This document shows, in pieces, positions 1 to 8,061 of a stretch of 64,000 nt of DNA; the stretch's first letter is position 1; the number at the start of each line of letters is the position of its first letter. A program made the translations under genes and the position numbers. The notes beneath the pieces are model-generated. The model saw nothing but the letters and a program-made list of their open reading frames with translations, was not told where the DNA came from and ran no database searches. Source of the DNA: an uncultured Paraprevotella sp. (GTDB lineage Bacteria > Bacteroidota > Bacteroidia > Bacteroidales > Bacteroidaceae); the NCBI GenBank assembly GCA_944321525.1, contig CALULQ010000020.1, positions 1-64,000 on the forward strand, given 5' to 3'.

Positions 1-62
1 TTTCCATCTAAAGTGATGCCCAGTTTGGCTGCATGTTGTGGGCTGTTAACCCGCACAGCGCT

Positions 63-121
63 TATTTTTGACGTGCAAAAATAGGCATTTTTTCCCTAAC
101 GGACGTATTTTTAAGGGAAAA
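63..121 (+). promoter_or_regulatory. Two short inverted repeats upstream of the LacI-type gene
   Basis: Two AT-rich dyads lie upstream of the regulator gene: TATTTTTG/CAAAAATA (63-70 and 76-83) and TTTTCCCT/AGGGAAAA (90-97 and 114-121). They lack the GC-rich stem and T-run of a terminator, so they could be operator sites for the adjacent regulator or chance structure. Bases 1-62 show no gene that I can support. Confidence 0.3.
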
Positions 122-178
122 TAATTCAGAAAAACGACTTTTTGTCTCCGGCATGCCGCCTACGCCATTAAAATAATG

Positions 179-186
179 TATCTTCG
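179..186 (+). promoter_or_regulatory. Possible -7 box of the LacI-type regulator
   Basis: TATCTTCG is one base from the Bacteroidetes -7 consensus TAnnTTTG. A transcript starting just downstream would begin near 193, which favours the ATG at 219 over the TTG at 192. Confidence 0.35.
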
Positions 187-218
187 CAGAATTGAATCAT
201 CCGAACCGACAAAAAGAG

Positions 219-1295
219 ATGTGGGAAGTTCATTCGTCAGATAAAATCAGAATAAAAGACATAGCCGAGCGCGCAGGCGTTTCGGTGGGCACGGTAGACC
301 GTGTGCTGCACAATCGCCCGAACGTGTCGGCGAAAGCGCGCACGCAGGTGGAAACCGTGTTGAAGGAAATCAACTATCAACCGAACATCTATGCCAGCGC
401 ATTGGCATACAACCGCAAATACACCTTTTGCTGCCTCCTGCCCGAGCACGACAGCAATGCCTATTGGACCGTGGTGGAAAAAGGATTGAGGCAATGCATC
501 CTGAACCGCTCCGACTTCCACCTTTCGCTCTTCACGGAATACTACGACCAATTCGACGAGGACTCTTTCTCTGCCGCTGCACGCCGCATGGCGGACATGC
601 AACCGGACGGTTTCGTGATTGTGCCGCAGGAAATGGAGGCCACCTCGCGTTTCTGCAGCGAATTGCGGGAACGCGGCATCCCCTTCGTGTTCCTCGACTC
701 CCACATTCCCCAACTGGAGCCCCTGGCCTTCTTCGGGCAAGACCCGCTGAAGAGCGGCTACTTCGCAGGCCGCATCTTCATGATGCAGGCCGCAGGCGCC
801 GAGCGCATCCTGCTGATGAAGCTCATGTCGAAAGGAAGGGTCGCCTCGAGCCAGCAAGCGTTCCGCGAGGTGGGCTTCAGGCAATATCTGGCCGAACATT
901 TCCCCGCCTGCGAAGTGGTGGAACTGGCCTTGCAGATCGACGAGGAGGAACTGCACGAAAGCCGCATCCAAGCCTGCCTGCAATCGCATCCCGACCTGAG
1001 ACATTGCATCACTTTCTGCTCGAGGGCGTACATCCTGGGCGAATACTTCCGGCGCCACAGCCTGAAAGGATTCCACTTGCTGGGCTACGACATGGTGGAG
1101 AAGAATGCCAAATGCCTCGACGAAGGGGCAATAGATTTCCTCATCGCCCAACATCCGTGGAAGCAGGGGTACAACAGCGTGAAAGCCTTGTTCAACCACG
1201 TGGTGCTGAAACGCGCCGTGCAGCAAGAGAACTACATGCCGTTGGAACTGCTCACGGCGGAAAACTACATCTATTATACGGCTGACGAAAAATGA
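219..1295 (+). CDS. LacI-family transcriptional regulator
   Basis: About 358 residues. The N-terminal 60 residues are a LacI helix-turn-helix (KIRIKDIAERAGVSVGTVDRV, then a hinge-like LKEINYQPN). A periplasmic-binding-protein-like sensor follows, with PDGFVIVP, FFGQDPLKSGYFAGR and LLGYDMVEKN motifs typical of sugar-responsive Bacteroidetes LacI proteins. It should bind an operator and release it on effector binding. I chose the ATG at 219; an in-frame TTG at 192 would add nine residues but lies at or before the likely transcription start. The antiporter gene begins 28 bp downstream on the same strand, so they are probably cotranscribed and the regulator may control them. The ligand is unknown. 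Confidence 0.88.
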   Translation: MWEVHSSDKIRIKDIAERAGVSVGTVDRVLHNRPNVSAKARTQVETVLKEINYQPNIYASALAYNRKYTFCCLLPEHDSNAYWTVVEKGLRQCILNRSDFHLSLFTEYYDQFDEDSFSAAARRMADMQPDGFVIVPQEMEATSRFCSELRERGIPFVFLDSHIPQLEPLAFFGQDPLKSGYFAGRIFMMQAAGAERILLMKLMSKGRVASSQQAFREVGFRQYLAEHFPACEVVELALQIDEEELHESRIQACLQSHPDLRHCITFCSRAYILGEYFRRHSLKGFHLLGYDMVEKNAKCLDEGAIDFLIAQHPWKQGYNSVKALFNHVVLKRAVQQENYMPLELLTAENYIYYTADEK

Positions 1296-1323
1296 CGGCA
1301 GCCCGCACCACTTCAGCACAGTC

Positions 1324-2607
1324 ATGACTCAGCATAAGAAAAGCATAGCCGCCATCAGTCCGTTGCTGGTATTCATCTGCCTCTATCTGCTCACCAGCCT
1401 CATCGTGCAGGACTTCTACAAAGTGCCCATCACCGTGGCGTTTCTGGTGGCGTCGGTGTATGCCGTGTGGACCACACCCGGCATCCCTCTGGAAAAAAAG
1501 GTCGGCATCTATTCGCGCGGCGCAGGGTCGCCCAACATCATACTCATGATCTGGATTTTCGTGCTGGCCGGAGCCTTTGCCGCTTCGGCCCAGGAGATGG
1601 GCGCCATCGACGCGGCCGTGAACCTGTCGCTGCAACTCCTGCCCGACAATCTGCTGTTGGGCGGCATCTTCCTCGCGGCTTGTTTCATCTCCATGTCCAT
1701 CGGGACATCCGTGGGCACGATTGTGGCGCTCACGCCCCTTGCGGCCGGCATCGCCCGCGAAACTGAGTCCAGCCTCCCTCTGCTGGTGGCCATCGTGGTG
1801 GGCGGCGCCTTCTTCGGCGACAACCTGTCCTTCATTTCCGACACGACCATCACGGCCACCCGCACGCAAGGATGCGACCTGAAAGACAAGTTCAAGGTGA
1901 ACTCGCAAATCGTCATGCCGGCAGCCGTCGTCGCTTTCATGCTCTACATCTTCATAGGCGTGCACATCCATGCCCCGCAGCAAATCCCCGATGTGGACTG
2001 GATGAAAGTCATCCCCTACGTGGTCGTGCTGGTCACGGCCATCATGGGGCTCAACGTCATGGCCGTCCTGGTGCTGGGCCTGGCTCTGAGCGGCGTCATA
2101 GGCATCTTCACGGGGATGTATGACTGGTTCGGCTGGTTCGCCGCCATGGGAAAGGGCATCACCGGCATGGGAGAGCTCATCATCATCACCATGATGGCCG
2201 GAGGAATGATAGAAATCATCCGCCACAATGGGGGAATTGACTATATCCTCAATGCGCTGACCCGCCGCATACACACCAAACGCGGGGCGGAACTGAGCAT
2301 CGCCGCGCTGGTGTGCCTCATCAACCTGTGCACGGCCAACAACACCGTGGCCATCATCACTGCAGGCCCGCTGGCCAACGACATCGCGACGCGCTTCGGC
2401 GTGGACAAACGGAAAAGCGCCAGCATACTGGACACCTTTTCCTGTTTCACGCAAGGGCTCATCCCATACGGGGCGCAACTGCTGATGGCCGCCGGACTGG
2501 CATCCGTCAGCCCCATCGCCATCCTTCCCCACCTCTACTATCCCTTCATCATGGGAGCTTGCGCCTTGCTGAGCGTCCTGTTCCGCTATCCCCGGAAATA
2601 CTCCTGA
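1324..2607 (+). CDS. NhaC-family Na+/H+ antiporter-type membrane protein
   Basis: 427 residues, strongly hydrophobic, with about 10-12 predicted membrane spans. The family signature GGAFFGDNLSFISDTTITA lies near residue 160, followed by a CTANNTVAII segment in the C-terminal half. Both match the NhaC/ArsB-like superfamily, which exchanges Na+ for H+ or moves small carboxylates or amino acids across the inner membrane. It follows the LacI-type gene by 28 bp and precedes an MFS gene by 55 bp. That context makes a metabolite/Na+ exchanger as plausible as a pure pH-homeostasis antiporter. The substrate cannot be read from the sequence. Confidence 0.85.
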   Translation: MTQHKKSIAAISPLLVFICLYLLTSLIVQDFYKVPITVAFLVASVYAVWTTPGIPLEKKVGIYSRGAGSPNIILMIWIFVLAGAFAASAQEMGAIDAAVNLSLQLLPDNLLLGGIFLAACFISMSIGTSVGTIVALTPLAAGIARETESSLPLLVAIVVGGAFFGDNLSFISDTTITATRTQGCDLKDKFKVNSQIVMPAAVVAFMLYIFIGVHIHAPQQIPDVDWMKVIPYVVVLVTAIMGLNVMAVLVLGLALSGVIGIFTGMYDWFGWFAAMGKGITGMGELIIITMMAGGMIEIIRHNGGIDYILNALTRRIHTKRGAELSIAALVCLINLCTANNTVAIITAGPLANDIATRFGVDKRKSASILDTFSCFTQGLIPYGAQLLMAAGLASVSPIAILPHLYYPFIMGACALLSVLFRYPRKYS

Positions 2608-2662
2608 AACGGAACGCCGCCGGCACGCACCAACGCAAGAAGAAACGACGAAACGAACCGAA

Positions 2663-3838
2663 ATGAAGACTGAACTGAAAGAAAACGGCGGGATTCCGGC
2701 CCATATTCTCTGGACACTGGCCATCGTGGCCGGCATATCCGTGGCCAACCTGTACTACAACCAGCCGCTGCTGAACCTGATGCGCGACGACCTGGACACC
2801 ACCGACTTCCGCGCCAACCTGATTGCCATGGTCACACAAGGCGGATATGCCTTGGGGCTGTTGTTCATCGTGCCGCTGGGCGACCTGTTCCACCGCAAGA
2901 AAATCATCTTGCTCAACTTCGCCGTGCTCGTCGCCGCCCTGTGCGCCATGGCGGCCGCGAGGGACATCTACACCGTGTGGGGCGCGTCGCTGCTCACCGG
3001 CATCTGCTCCGTAGTACCCCAGATTTTTGTCCCCATCGCCTCGCAATATTCCCGTCCGGAGCACAAGGGGCGCAATGTCGGGCTGGTCATCTCCGGCCTG
3101 CTCACCGGCATCCTGGCCTCAAGGGTGGTGAGCGGATGGATCGGCGACGTGCTGGGCTGGCGGGAAATGTACGTGATAGCAGCCGTCGGCATGTGCCTTT
3201 GCGCACTCGTGGTGCTGAAAGTGCTGCCCGACATCCCGCCCACGTTCAAGGGACAATACCGGACGCTGATGGGGTCGCTCTTCCTGTTGGTGCGCGACCA
3301 TCCGGCGCTCCGTGTCTATTCCGTCCGTGCCGGACTGGCTTTCGGCTCTTTCCTCGCCCTGTGGTCGTGCCTGGCCTTCAAGATGGAAGGTGCGCCATTC
3401 CATGCCGATAGCGACGTGGTGGGCGCCTTGGGGCTTTGCGGGATTGCGGGCGCACTGACCGCATCGTTCGTGGGAAAACACGTGAAGCGCGTGGGCATCC
3501 GCAACTTCAACTACATCGGTTGTGCCCTGATTCTTTCGGCTTGGGCATCGCTCTATTTCGGCGGCAGCTCTTATGCCGGCATCATTGCCGGCGTCTTGCT
3601 GATAGACATCGGCATGCAGTGCATCCAGCTAAGCAACCAGACCAGCATTTTCGAGCTTTGCCCTTCCGCCTCCAACCGGGTCAACACCATTTTCATGACC
3701 ACTTATTTCATCGGCGGTTCGCTGGGCACTTTCCTGGCCGGCAGTTTCTGGCACGTGGGCGGTTGGGCCGGCGTGGCCGCCGTGGGGGCCACACTGACCC
3801 TGTGCTCCCTGTCGCTCACCCTCTTCACCCGCAAATAA
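2663..3838 (+). CDS. Major facilitator superfamily transporter
   Basis: 391 residues with about 12 hydrophobic spans. The MFS loop signature between helices 2 and 3 appears as GDLFHRKK (near residue 73). The opening VANLYYNQPLL is typical of YnfM/YgaY-like drug and sugar exporters. The final residues TLFTRK form a short cytosolic tail. It lies 55 bp after the NhaC-type gene on the same strand and is probably the last gene of the LacI-NhaC-MFS unit. Proton-driven export of a small molecule is the family expectation; the substrate is unknown. Confidence 0.82.
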   Translation: MKTELKENGGIPAHILWTLAIVAGISVANLYYNQPLLNLMRDDLDTTDFRANLIAMVTQGGYALGLLFIVPLGDLFHRKKIILLNFAVLVAALCAMAAARDIYTVWGASLLTGICSVVPQIFVPIASQYSRPEHKGRNVGLVISGLLTGILASRVVSGWIGDVLGWREMYVIAAVGMCLCALVVLKVLPDIPPTFKGQYRTLMGSLFLLVRDHPALRVYSVRAGLAFGSFLALWSCLAFKMEGAPFHADSDVVGALGLCGIAGALTASFVGKHVKRVGIRNFNYIGCALILSAWASLYFGGSSYAGIIAGVLLIDIGMQCIQLSNQTSIFELCPSASNRVNTIFMTTYFIGGSLGTFLAGSFWHVGGWAGVAAVGATLTLCSLSLTLFTRK

Positions 3839-3886
3839 AATAAGCAGAGAATCCCGAATTTGCTTCTCCATATAGCGGCAAATGCT

Positions 3887-3894
3887 TAACTTTG
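3887..3894 (+). promoter_or_regulatory. -7 promoter box before the DUF3298 lipoprotein gene
   Basis: TAACTTTG matches TAnnTTTG exactly and lies 22 bp before the ATG at 3916. The nearest TTTG upstream is 24 bp away, slightly more than the usual 19-21. Confidence 0.6.
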
Positions 3895-3915
3895 CACGTA
3901 TAACGCTATCAAGAA

Positions 3916-4722
3916 ATGAGACATAAGAACACGGACAGACGGGCGTGCGCATGGACCCTTGCGGCCTGCATGGCCTTGGCCGCATGCCAAGGGGGCAGCA
4001 CCATGAGGGAGGAAGATTTCCGCCAACTGGAAACTGAAAAAATCATCCCGCTGACCTCGGACAAGGATGCCCCGACATGCCGGATCGACATAACGGTGGA
4101 CGAACTGAACGACACGGGGGCCGTGGCGGGCAAAATTAACCGCACCATTGCCGAAGCCGCGTTCGGCGGGCGGCCCGCCTCGTTACCGGCCGCCATGGAC
4201 TCGTTCTGCCAGGCCTACGGGGAACGCTACAAACGTGAACTGGCGAAGCTGTATCGCGCAGACATGAAAAGCAAGGTGTCCACGGCCTGGTACGACTACA
4301 AATACCGGATTTCTACCGAATACAAAGACGGCCCCGGCAATGGCTTTTGCTATCTGGTGCATAAGACCAGATACGAAGGCGGCGCACGGGAATATCACGA
4401 AGTGCAGTGCCTGAACTTCGACCGGCAGACCGGAGAACTCATCCGGCTGGACGACGTGTTCCTGCCCACCTACCCGGCCTTGCTCCAGCCTTTGTTGCTG
4501 CAGGAACTGCTGTCGGCGTTCGACTGCCGCGACACGGACGAGCTTCACGCCAAAGGCATACTCCGCCTGACAGACATCTACGTCCCCGCCAACTTCGAAC
4601 TGGGGCGCGACGGCATTACCTTTATATATAATGCCGATGAAATAGCCCCGTTTGAAACCGGAACAGTGCAGCTGACGGTGGACTACGACCAAATGAAACC
4701 CTTCATGAAACAAACAAAATAA
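3916..4722 (+). CDS. DUF3298 (RsiV-like) lipoprotein
   Basis: 268 residues. The N-terminus has basic residues, a short hydrophobic stretch and a lipobox (ALAAC, Cys24), so it is probably a lipid-anchored envelope protein. The body matches the DUF3298 pattern: a paired-strand region with WYDYKYRISTEY, a domain containing HEVQCLNFDRQTGELIRLDDVF, and a C-terminal FNYNADEIAPF-like segment (here FIYNADEIAPF). In RsiV this domain is the extracytoplasmic sensor that binds lysozyme. No sigma factor is nearby, so that role is not implied here. rsmG starts 5 bp downstream and is probably cotranscribed. Confidence 0.75.
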   Translation: MRHKNTDRRACAWTLAACMALAACQGGSTMREEDFRQLETEKIIPLTSDKDAPTCRIDITVDELNDTGAVAGKINRTIAEAAFGGRPASLPAAMDSFCQAYGERYKRELAKLYRADMKSKVSTAWYDYKYRISTEYKDGPGNGFCYLVHKTRYEGGAREYHEVQCLNFDRQTGELIRLDDVFLPTYPALLQPLLLQELLSAFDCRDTDELHAKGILRLTDIYVPANFELGRDGITFIYNADEIAPFETGTVQLTVDYDQMKPFMKQTK

Positions 4723-4727
4723 AATCT

Positions 4728-5348
4728 ATGGATTTAATATTGAAATACTTCCCCGACCTCACGGAGAGGCAAAAGGAACAATTCGCGCTCCTGGACGGAC
4801 TCTATCACGACTGGAACGCCAAAATCAACGTCATCTCCCGCAAAGACATCGACAACCTGTATGAGCACCACGTGCTGCACTCACTGGGCATTGCGGAAAT
4901 CATCCGCTTCAGGCCCGGCACACGGGTGATGGACATCGGCACAGGCGGCGGTTTCCCGGGCATACCGTTGGCCATCATGTTCCCCGACTGCCACTTCCAC
5001 CTGGTGGACAGCATCGGCAAGAAAATCAAAGTCTGCATGGAGGTGGCGCAGGGCATCGGGCTGGAGAACGTGACGTTCTGCCACGAGCGCGCCGAAGACG
5101 AAAAGGCGAAGTTCGATTTCGTGGTGAGCCGCGCCGTCATGAACTTGGCCGACCTAGTGAAAATCATCCGCAAAAACATTGCCAAGGAACAGCACAACGC
5201 CTTGCCCAACGGACTGATTTGCCTGAAAGGCGGCGAGGTGGCGCGCGAGGCCGAGCCCTTCAAGCACCACGCGGAAATCACTTCGCTGAGCGACTACTTC
5301 CGCGAGGAGTATTTCGAGACCAAGAAAATCGTTTACGTATCACTCTGA
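4728..5348 (+). CDS. rsmG: 16S rRNA (guanine-527-N7)-methyltransferase RsmG
   Basis: 206 residues, the usual length. The SAM-binding motif MDIGTGGGFPGIPLA is at residues 68-82, followed by HLVDSIGKKIKV and a FVVSRAVMNL segment, all standard for RsmG/GidB. It methylates N7 of G527 in 16S rRNA in the cytosol. It starts 5 bp after the lipoprotein gene, and the metallo-hydrolase gene starts 14 bp after its stop. A degenerate copy of its last codons is recognisable near 7447-7510. Confidence 0.94.
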   Translation: MDLILKYFPDLTERQKEQFALLDGLYHDWNAKINVISRKDIDNLYEHHVLHSLGIAEIIRFRPGTRVMDIGTGGGFPGIPLAIMFPDCHFHLVDSIGKKIKVCMEVAQGIGLENVTFCHERAEDEKAKFDFVVSRAVMNLADLVKIIRKNIAKEQHNALPNGLICLKGGEVAREAEPFKHHAEITSLSDYFREEYFETKKIVYVSL

Positions 5349-5362
5349 AAACGCGCAAGATT

Positions 5363-6007
5363 ATGTGGACCATAAAGACTTTCCATGTGAACATGCTGGA
5401 AGAGAACTGCTACGTGGTGAGCGACCCCGAAGGGGAAGCCGTCATCATCGACTGCGGCGCGCTCACGGAAAACGACCGCCGGCAAATTGCAACCTACATT
5501 GCCGACAAAAAGCTGAATGTCCGTCACCACCTCTGCACCCACATGCACTACGACCATTGCTTCGGGGCCGCCTTCGTGTGGGACACCTACCACCTGGCTC
5601 CGGAATTCAGCCGCGACGACGAACGGATATATGAAGGCCTGGGGTCGGACATCTTCGGCCCGTTGGTGCAGACCATGCAGACCCACTCCGTCCCCGCGGC
5701 ACGCCATCTGGCCGACGGCGACGAAATTGCCTTTGGCTCCCACACGCTGAAGGTGCTGGCCACGCCCGGCCACTCGCCCGGCGGCCTGTGTTTCTACTGC
5801 GAAAGCGAAAAGGCCGTGTTCGTCGGCGACACGCTGTTCTATTGCAGCGTGGGCCGCAGCGACCTGCCCGGCGGCGACACAGACCGGCTGATGAGCAGCA
5901 TCAAGAACAAGCTGTTCACACTGCCGGACGACACCACCGCCTATCCCGGACACGGGCCGCAGACACAAATCGGCTTCGAAAAGCAACACAACCCATACGT
6001 GTACTGA
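5363..6007 (+). CDS. Metallo-beta-lactamase-fold hydrolase (glyoxalase II-like)
   Basis: 214 residues. The Zn-binding signature is THMHYDHCFG (HxHxDH, about residues 59-66). It is followed by GHSPGG, GDTLF and a C-terminal PGHGPQT, the pattern of YcbL/GloB-like thioester or phosphoester hydrolases. I chose the ATG at 5363; longer in-frame versions run into rsmG and show no family similarity. It is cytosolic and probably cotranscribed with rsmG. The stop overlaps the start of a 48-bp direct repeat. A decayed second copy lies at about 7525-7721. The substrate is unknown; hydroxyacylglutathione-type activity is only one option. Confidence 0.87.
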   Translation: MWTIKTFHVNMLEENCYVVSDPEGEAVIIDCGALTENDRRQIATYIADKKLNVRHHLCTHMHYDHCFGAAFVWDTYHLAPEFSRDDERIYEGLGSDIFGPLVQTMQTHSVPAARHLADGDEIAFGSHTLKVLATPGHSPGGLCFYCESEKAVFVGDTLFYCSVGRSDLPGGDTDRLMSSIKNKLFTLPDDTTAYPGHGPQTQIGFEKQHNPYVY

Positions 6008-6052
6008 ATTCCGAAAGGAGTCGTGCAGAAGGCCGGCTGACGCCTTGCGGAA
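6005..6052 (+). repeat. 48-bp direct repeat, copy 1
   Basis: Begins TGAATTCCGAAAGGAGTCGT and ends GACGCCTTGCGGAA. It matches 7719-7766 at 47 of 48 positions. It starts in the stop codon of the hydrolase gene, exactly as copy 2 starts in the stop codon of the decayed gene copy. The two copies flank the ATPase gene. Confidence 0.85.
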
Positions 6053-6165
6053 GGTTCCGGCCTCGCAACCGGCTATCCGCCGCCACCTGTGCTTGTCACG
6101 TCCCCGGCTCACATACGCCTACAGCCGAGGAAACGGGGACGTGGCATGCCCATTGGCAGATATGC

Positions 6166-7350
6166 TCAAAACAACTTCCGTATATCCATCGAAAGGAAAT
6201 CCTCAGCGCTCATCCCTCCGTCCCCCACAATAAAAGCCGATTGGGGGCTGAAAAGTTTGCGAAACTTATCCAATCCGTCCGTCCGCTTCTCCGCATTGCT
6301 TTTCACTTCAATGGCAACAACCGAACCTTTCTTGCGCAGGACGAAATCCACTTCATCGTCCCGCTCACGCCAATAGAACACCTCAAAGCGATGCACGAAG
6401 GCCTGACTTACCAGATAGGCACCGATGCCCGACTCAAAGATGCGCCCCCATGACTTACGATCCAATATCGCCTGCTCAAAGGTCAACGGGCTATACACCA
6501 TTTTCAACGCATTGTTATACACCTGCAACTTGGGAATGCTGGCACGCCTCCGAGCCATATCTACACTGAACTTCTGAAGTCCGCGCAGCAATCCGCTTTC
6601 GTCCAGCAGGTTGATGTAACCTGCCAGGGTCACCGTGTTCCCGGCATCCAGAAGCGAGCCCAACATTTTGTTCAACGACAGCAATTCGCCCGAATAGGCC
6701 GCTCCCAACTCGAAGGTCTGGCGAAGCAAGGCGGGTTTGCTTATGGGCGTGTCCATCAGGATGTCTTTGTTAATGGTCGCCTCGATGATGGCCGACTGGA
6801 CGTATTGCCGGAAGCGGTCTTCATCGCCAACCAATGTCGCCGCACCGGGATAGCCGCCGTAAAACAGATATTGGTCGAGCGAGAAGCCAAAGCATTCTTT
6901 CATTTCCCGATAGCTCCAATGGCTCATGCGTATCTCTTCAAACCGCCCGGCCAAGGACTCGGACAAGCCTTTCTCCAACAACATGCGGCTACTCCCAAGG
7001 AGCAGCACCTTGATGTTGCGGTCGTGAAACGTGTCAGCGTCCCATTCTTTCTTCACCACCTCGCTCCAGTTGGCTATCTTCTGTATTTCGTCAATCACGA
7101 GGATGACACCCTCCCACCCCCGGCTCTCCTTCAAACTGCGCACAGCCGCCCAACAATCCGAAATCCAGGCCCCATTCGTGGCTGGGACATTGTCTGCGGA
7201 AAACAACCGGTAAGGCACATCCAAGTCCTGAAGCACCTGCTTGACCACGGTGGATTTGCCCACCTGACGGGCGCCCATCACCACTTGGATGAACTTCCGC
7301 GGCTCGTTCATCCGGCCTGCAATTATCTGATATTCTGCACGCTTATACAT
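6166..7350 (-). CDS. AAA+ ATPase with DUF4143 C-terminal domain
   Basis: 394 residues. Walker A is GARQVGKST (residues 26-34) and Walker B is VILVIDEIQK. The C-terminal half carries the DUF4143 signature, including IFESGIGAYLV and a PD-(D/E)xK-like core (WRERDDEVDFVL...AIEVKS). Proteins of this build are common and variably distributed in gut Bacteroidetes; their role is not established, and links to DNA handling or toxin-antitoxin-like functions have been proposed. It is a single gene, convergent with the hydrolase gene. It sits between that gene and a decayed duplicate of the same segment, so it looks like an insertion associated with a local duplication. Confidence 0.85.
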   Translation of the reverse strand: MYKRAEYQIIAGRMNEPRKFIQVVMGARQVGKSTVVKQVLQDLDVPYRLFSADNVPATNGAWISDCWAAVRSLKESRGWEGVILVIDEIQKIANWSEVVKKEWDADTFHDRNIKVLLLGSSRMLLEKGLSESLAGRFEEIRMSHWSYREMKECFGFSLDQYLFYGGYPGAATLVGDEDRFRQYVQSAIIEATINKDILMDTPISKPALLRQTFELGAAYSGELLSLNKMLGSLLDAGNTVTLAGYINLLDESGLLRGLQKFSVDMARRRASIPKLQVYNNALKMVYSPLTFEQAILDRKSWGRIFESGIGAYLVSQAFVHRFEVFYWRERDDEVDFVLRKKGSVVAIEVKSNAEKRTDGLDKFRKLFSPQSAFIVGDGGMSAEDFLSMDIRKLF

Positions 7351-7394
7351 ACATTTACATTTTACTCAGTGAACCGAGATTTTTTTCCTCAATG

Positions 7395-7402
7395 CAAATA
7401 TA
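7395..7402 (-). promoter_or_regulatory. -7 promoter box of the DUF4143 ATPase
   Basis: On the minus strand this reads TATATTTG, an exact TAnnTTTG match, 44 bp before the ATPase start. No TTTG is found at the expected upstream spacing. Confidence 0.5.
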
Positions 7403-7446
7403 GTGAATATATCCGAGTAAGAATCATGGATTTACAAAGAAAAGTT

Positions 7447-7721
7447 TCGCCTTGCAGACCTGCAAGCGTACTGCAACAACTGCGGCAAGACCGTTTGCCT
7501 GTCGCCGTGAAAGCACGTCAGGCCATGCGGGCCATAAAAACTTCCCGGACGGACATGCCGGAAGAGGACTGCGAAGCGCGCACAAGAAACGGCCACTGAC
7601 CGATTGCGACCGACAGCGACGACAAGGGGCTGCATGCCGGGCAACTTGTCTGCTCCAGCATGCACCAAGGCCACGGCCTCGGGGCGGCCTTCGTGCGGCA
7701 CACGCCCCATGCGTGTCGTGA
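7447..7721 (+). pseudogene. Decayed partial copy of the rsmG 3' end plus metallo-hydrolase gene
   Basis: The segment aligns collinearly with 5290-5390. It has an rsmG-like tail ending GKTVCLSP and stop (7508-7510) against KKIVYVSL and stop. It then has a start (7525) with MRAIKTSRTDMPEEDC against MWTIKTFHVNMLEENC. After a deletion and an in-frame stop (7597-7599) comes IATDSDDKGLHAGQLVCSSM followed by HQGHGLGAAFV, against IATYIADKKLNVRHHLCTHM followed by HYDHCFGAAFV. A large deletion then leads to the terminal APCVS against NPYVY. The Zn motif HxHxDH is ruined. The alignment ends in the same 48-bp repeat as the intact gene. I read it as a decayed tandem duplicate. Confidence 0.75.
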
Positions 7722-7766
7722 ATTCCGAAAGGAATCGTGCAGAAGGCCGGCTGACGCCTTGCGGAA
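7719..7766 (+). repeat. 48-bp direct repeat, copy 2
   Basis: Same sequence as 6005-6052 with one mismatch (AATCG for AGTCG). It begins in the stop codon of the decayed hydrolase copy. Confidence 0.85.
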
Positions 7767-7775
7767 AACAGAATT

Positions 7776-7837
7776 GTACTTTGCGGAGAGTACTCGAGTA
7801 CTTGCCGCAGAGTACTCAAGTGCTCTCCGCAAAGTAC
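7776..7837. repeat. Dispersed palindromic repeat, copy A
   Basis: Outer arms GTACTTTGCGGAGAG (7776-7790) and CTCTCCGCAAAGTAC (7823-7837) are perfect inverted repeats. The centre is TACTCGAGTACTTGCCGCAG. The element recurs almost unchanged at 24121-24177 and in part at 53138-53177. It is intergenic, 3' of the TonB-type gene. Bases 7838-8061 hold no gene that I can support. Confidence 0.8.
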
Positions 7838-8061
7838 GCTGGCGCCTTCCACACGTCCTTCCCTTGCTTTCCTCTACCCCCTCCTCTCCCGACCGCAATA
7901 TTTTTCATCTCTTTCCAGTTCCCCCTCGCCAGTCCCTTTGATGCGGCGGAAGGCCCGTTCCCCTTTGCCTTTCCGCACTCCGGCCCGGCCGGGAACGCAC
8001 AAGCCGTAAAAGGGGGCACATGCCCCCGATGCGGAATGCGTCAGGAACACGTCAATGCGCG

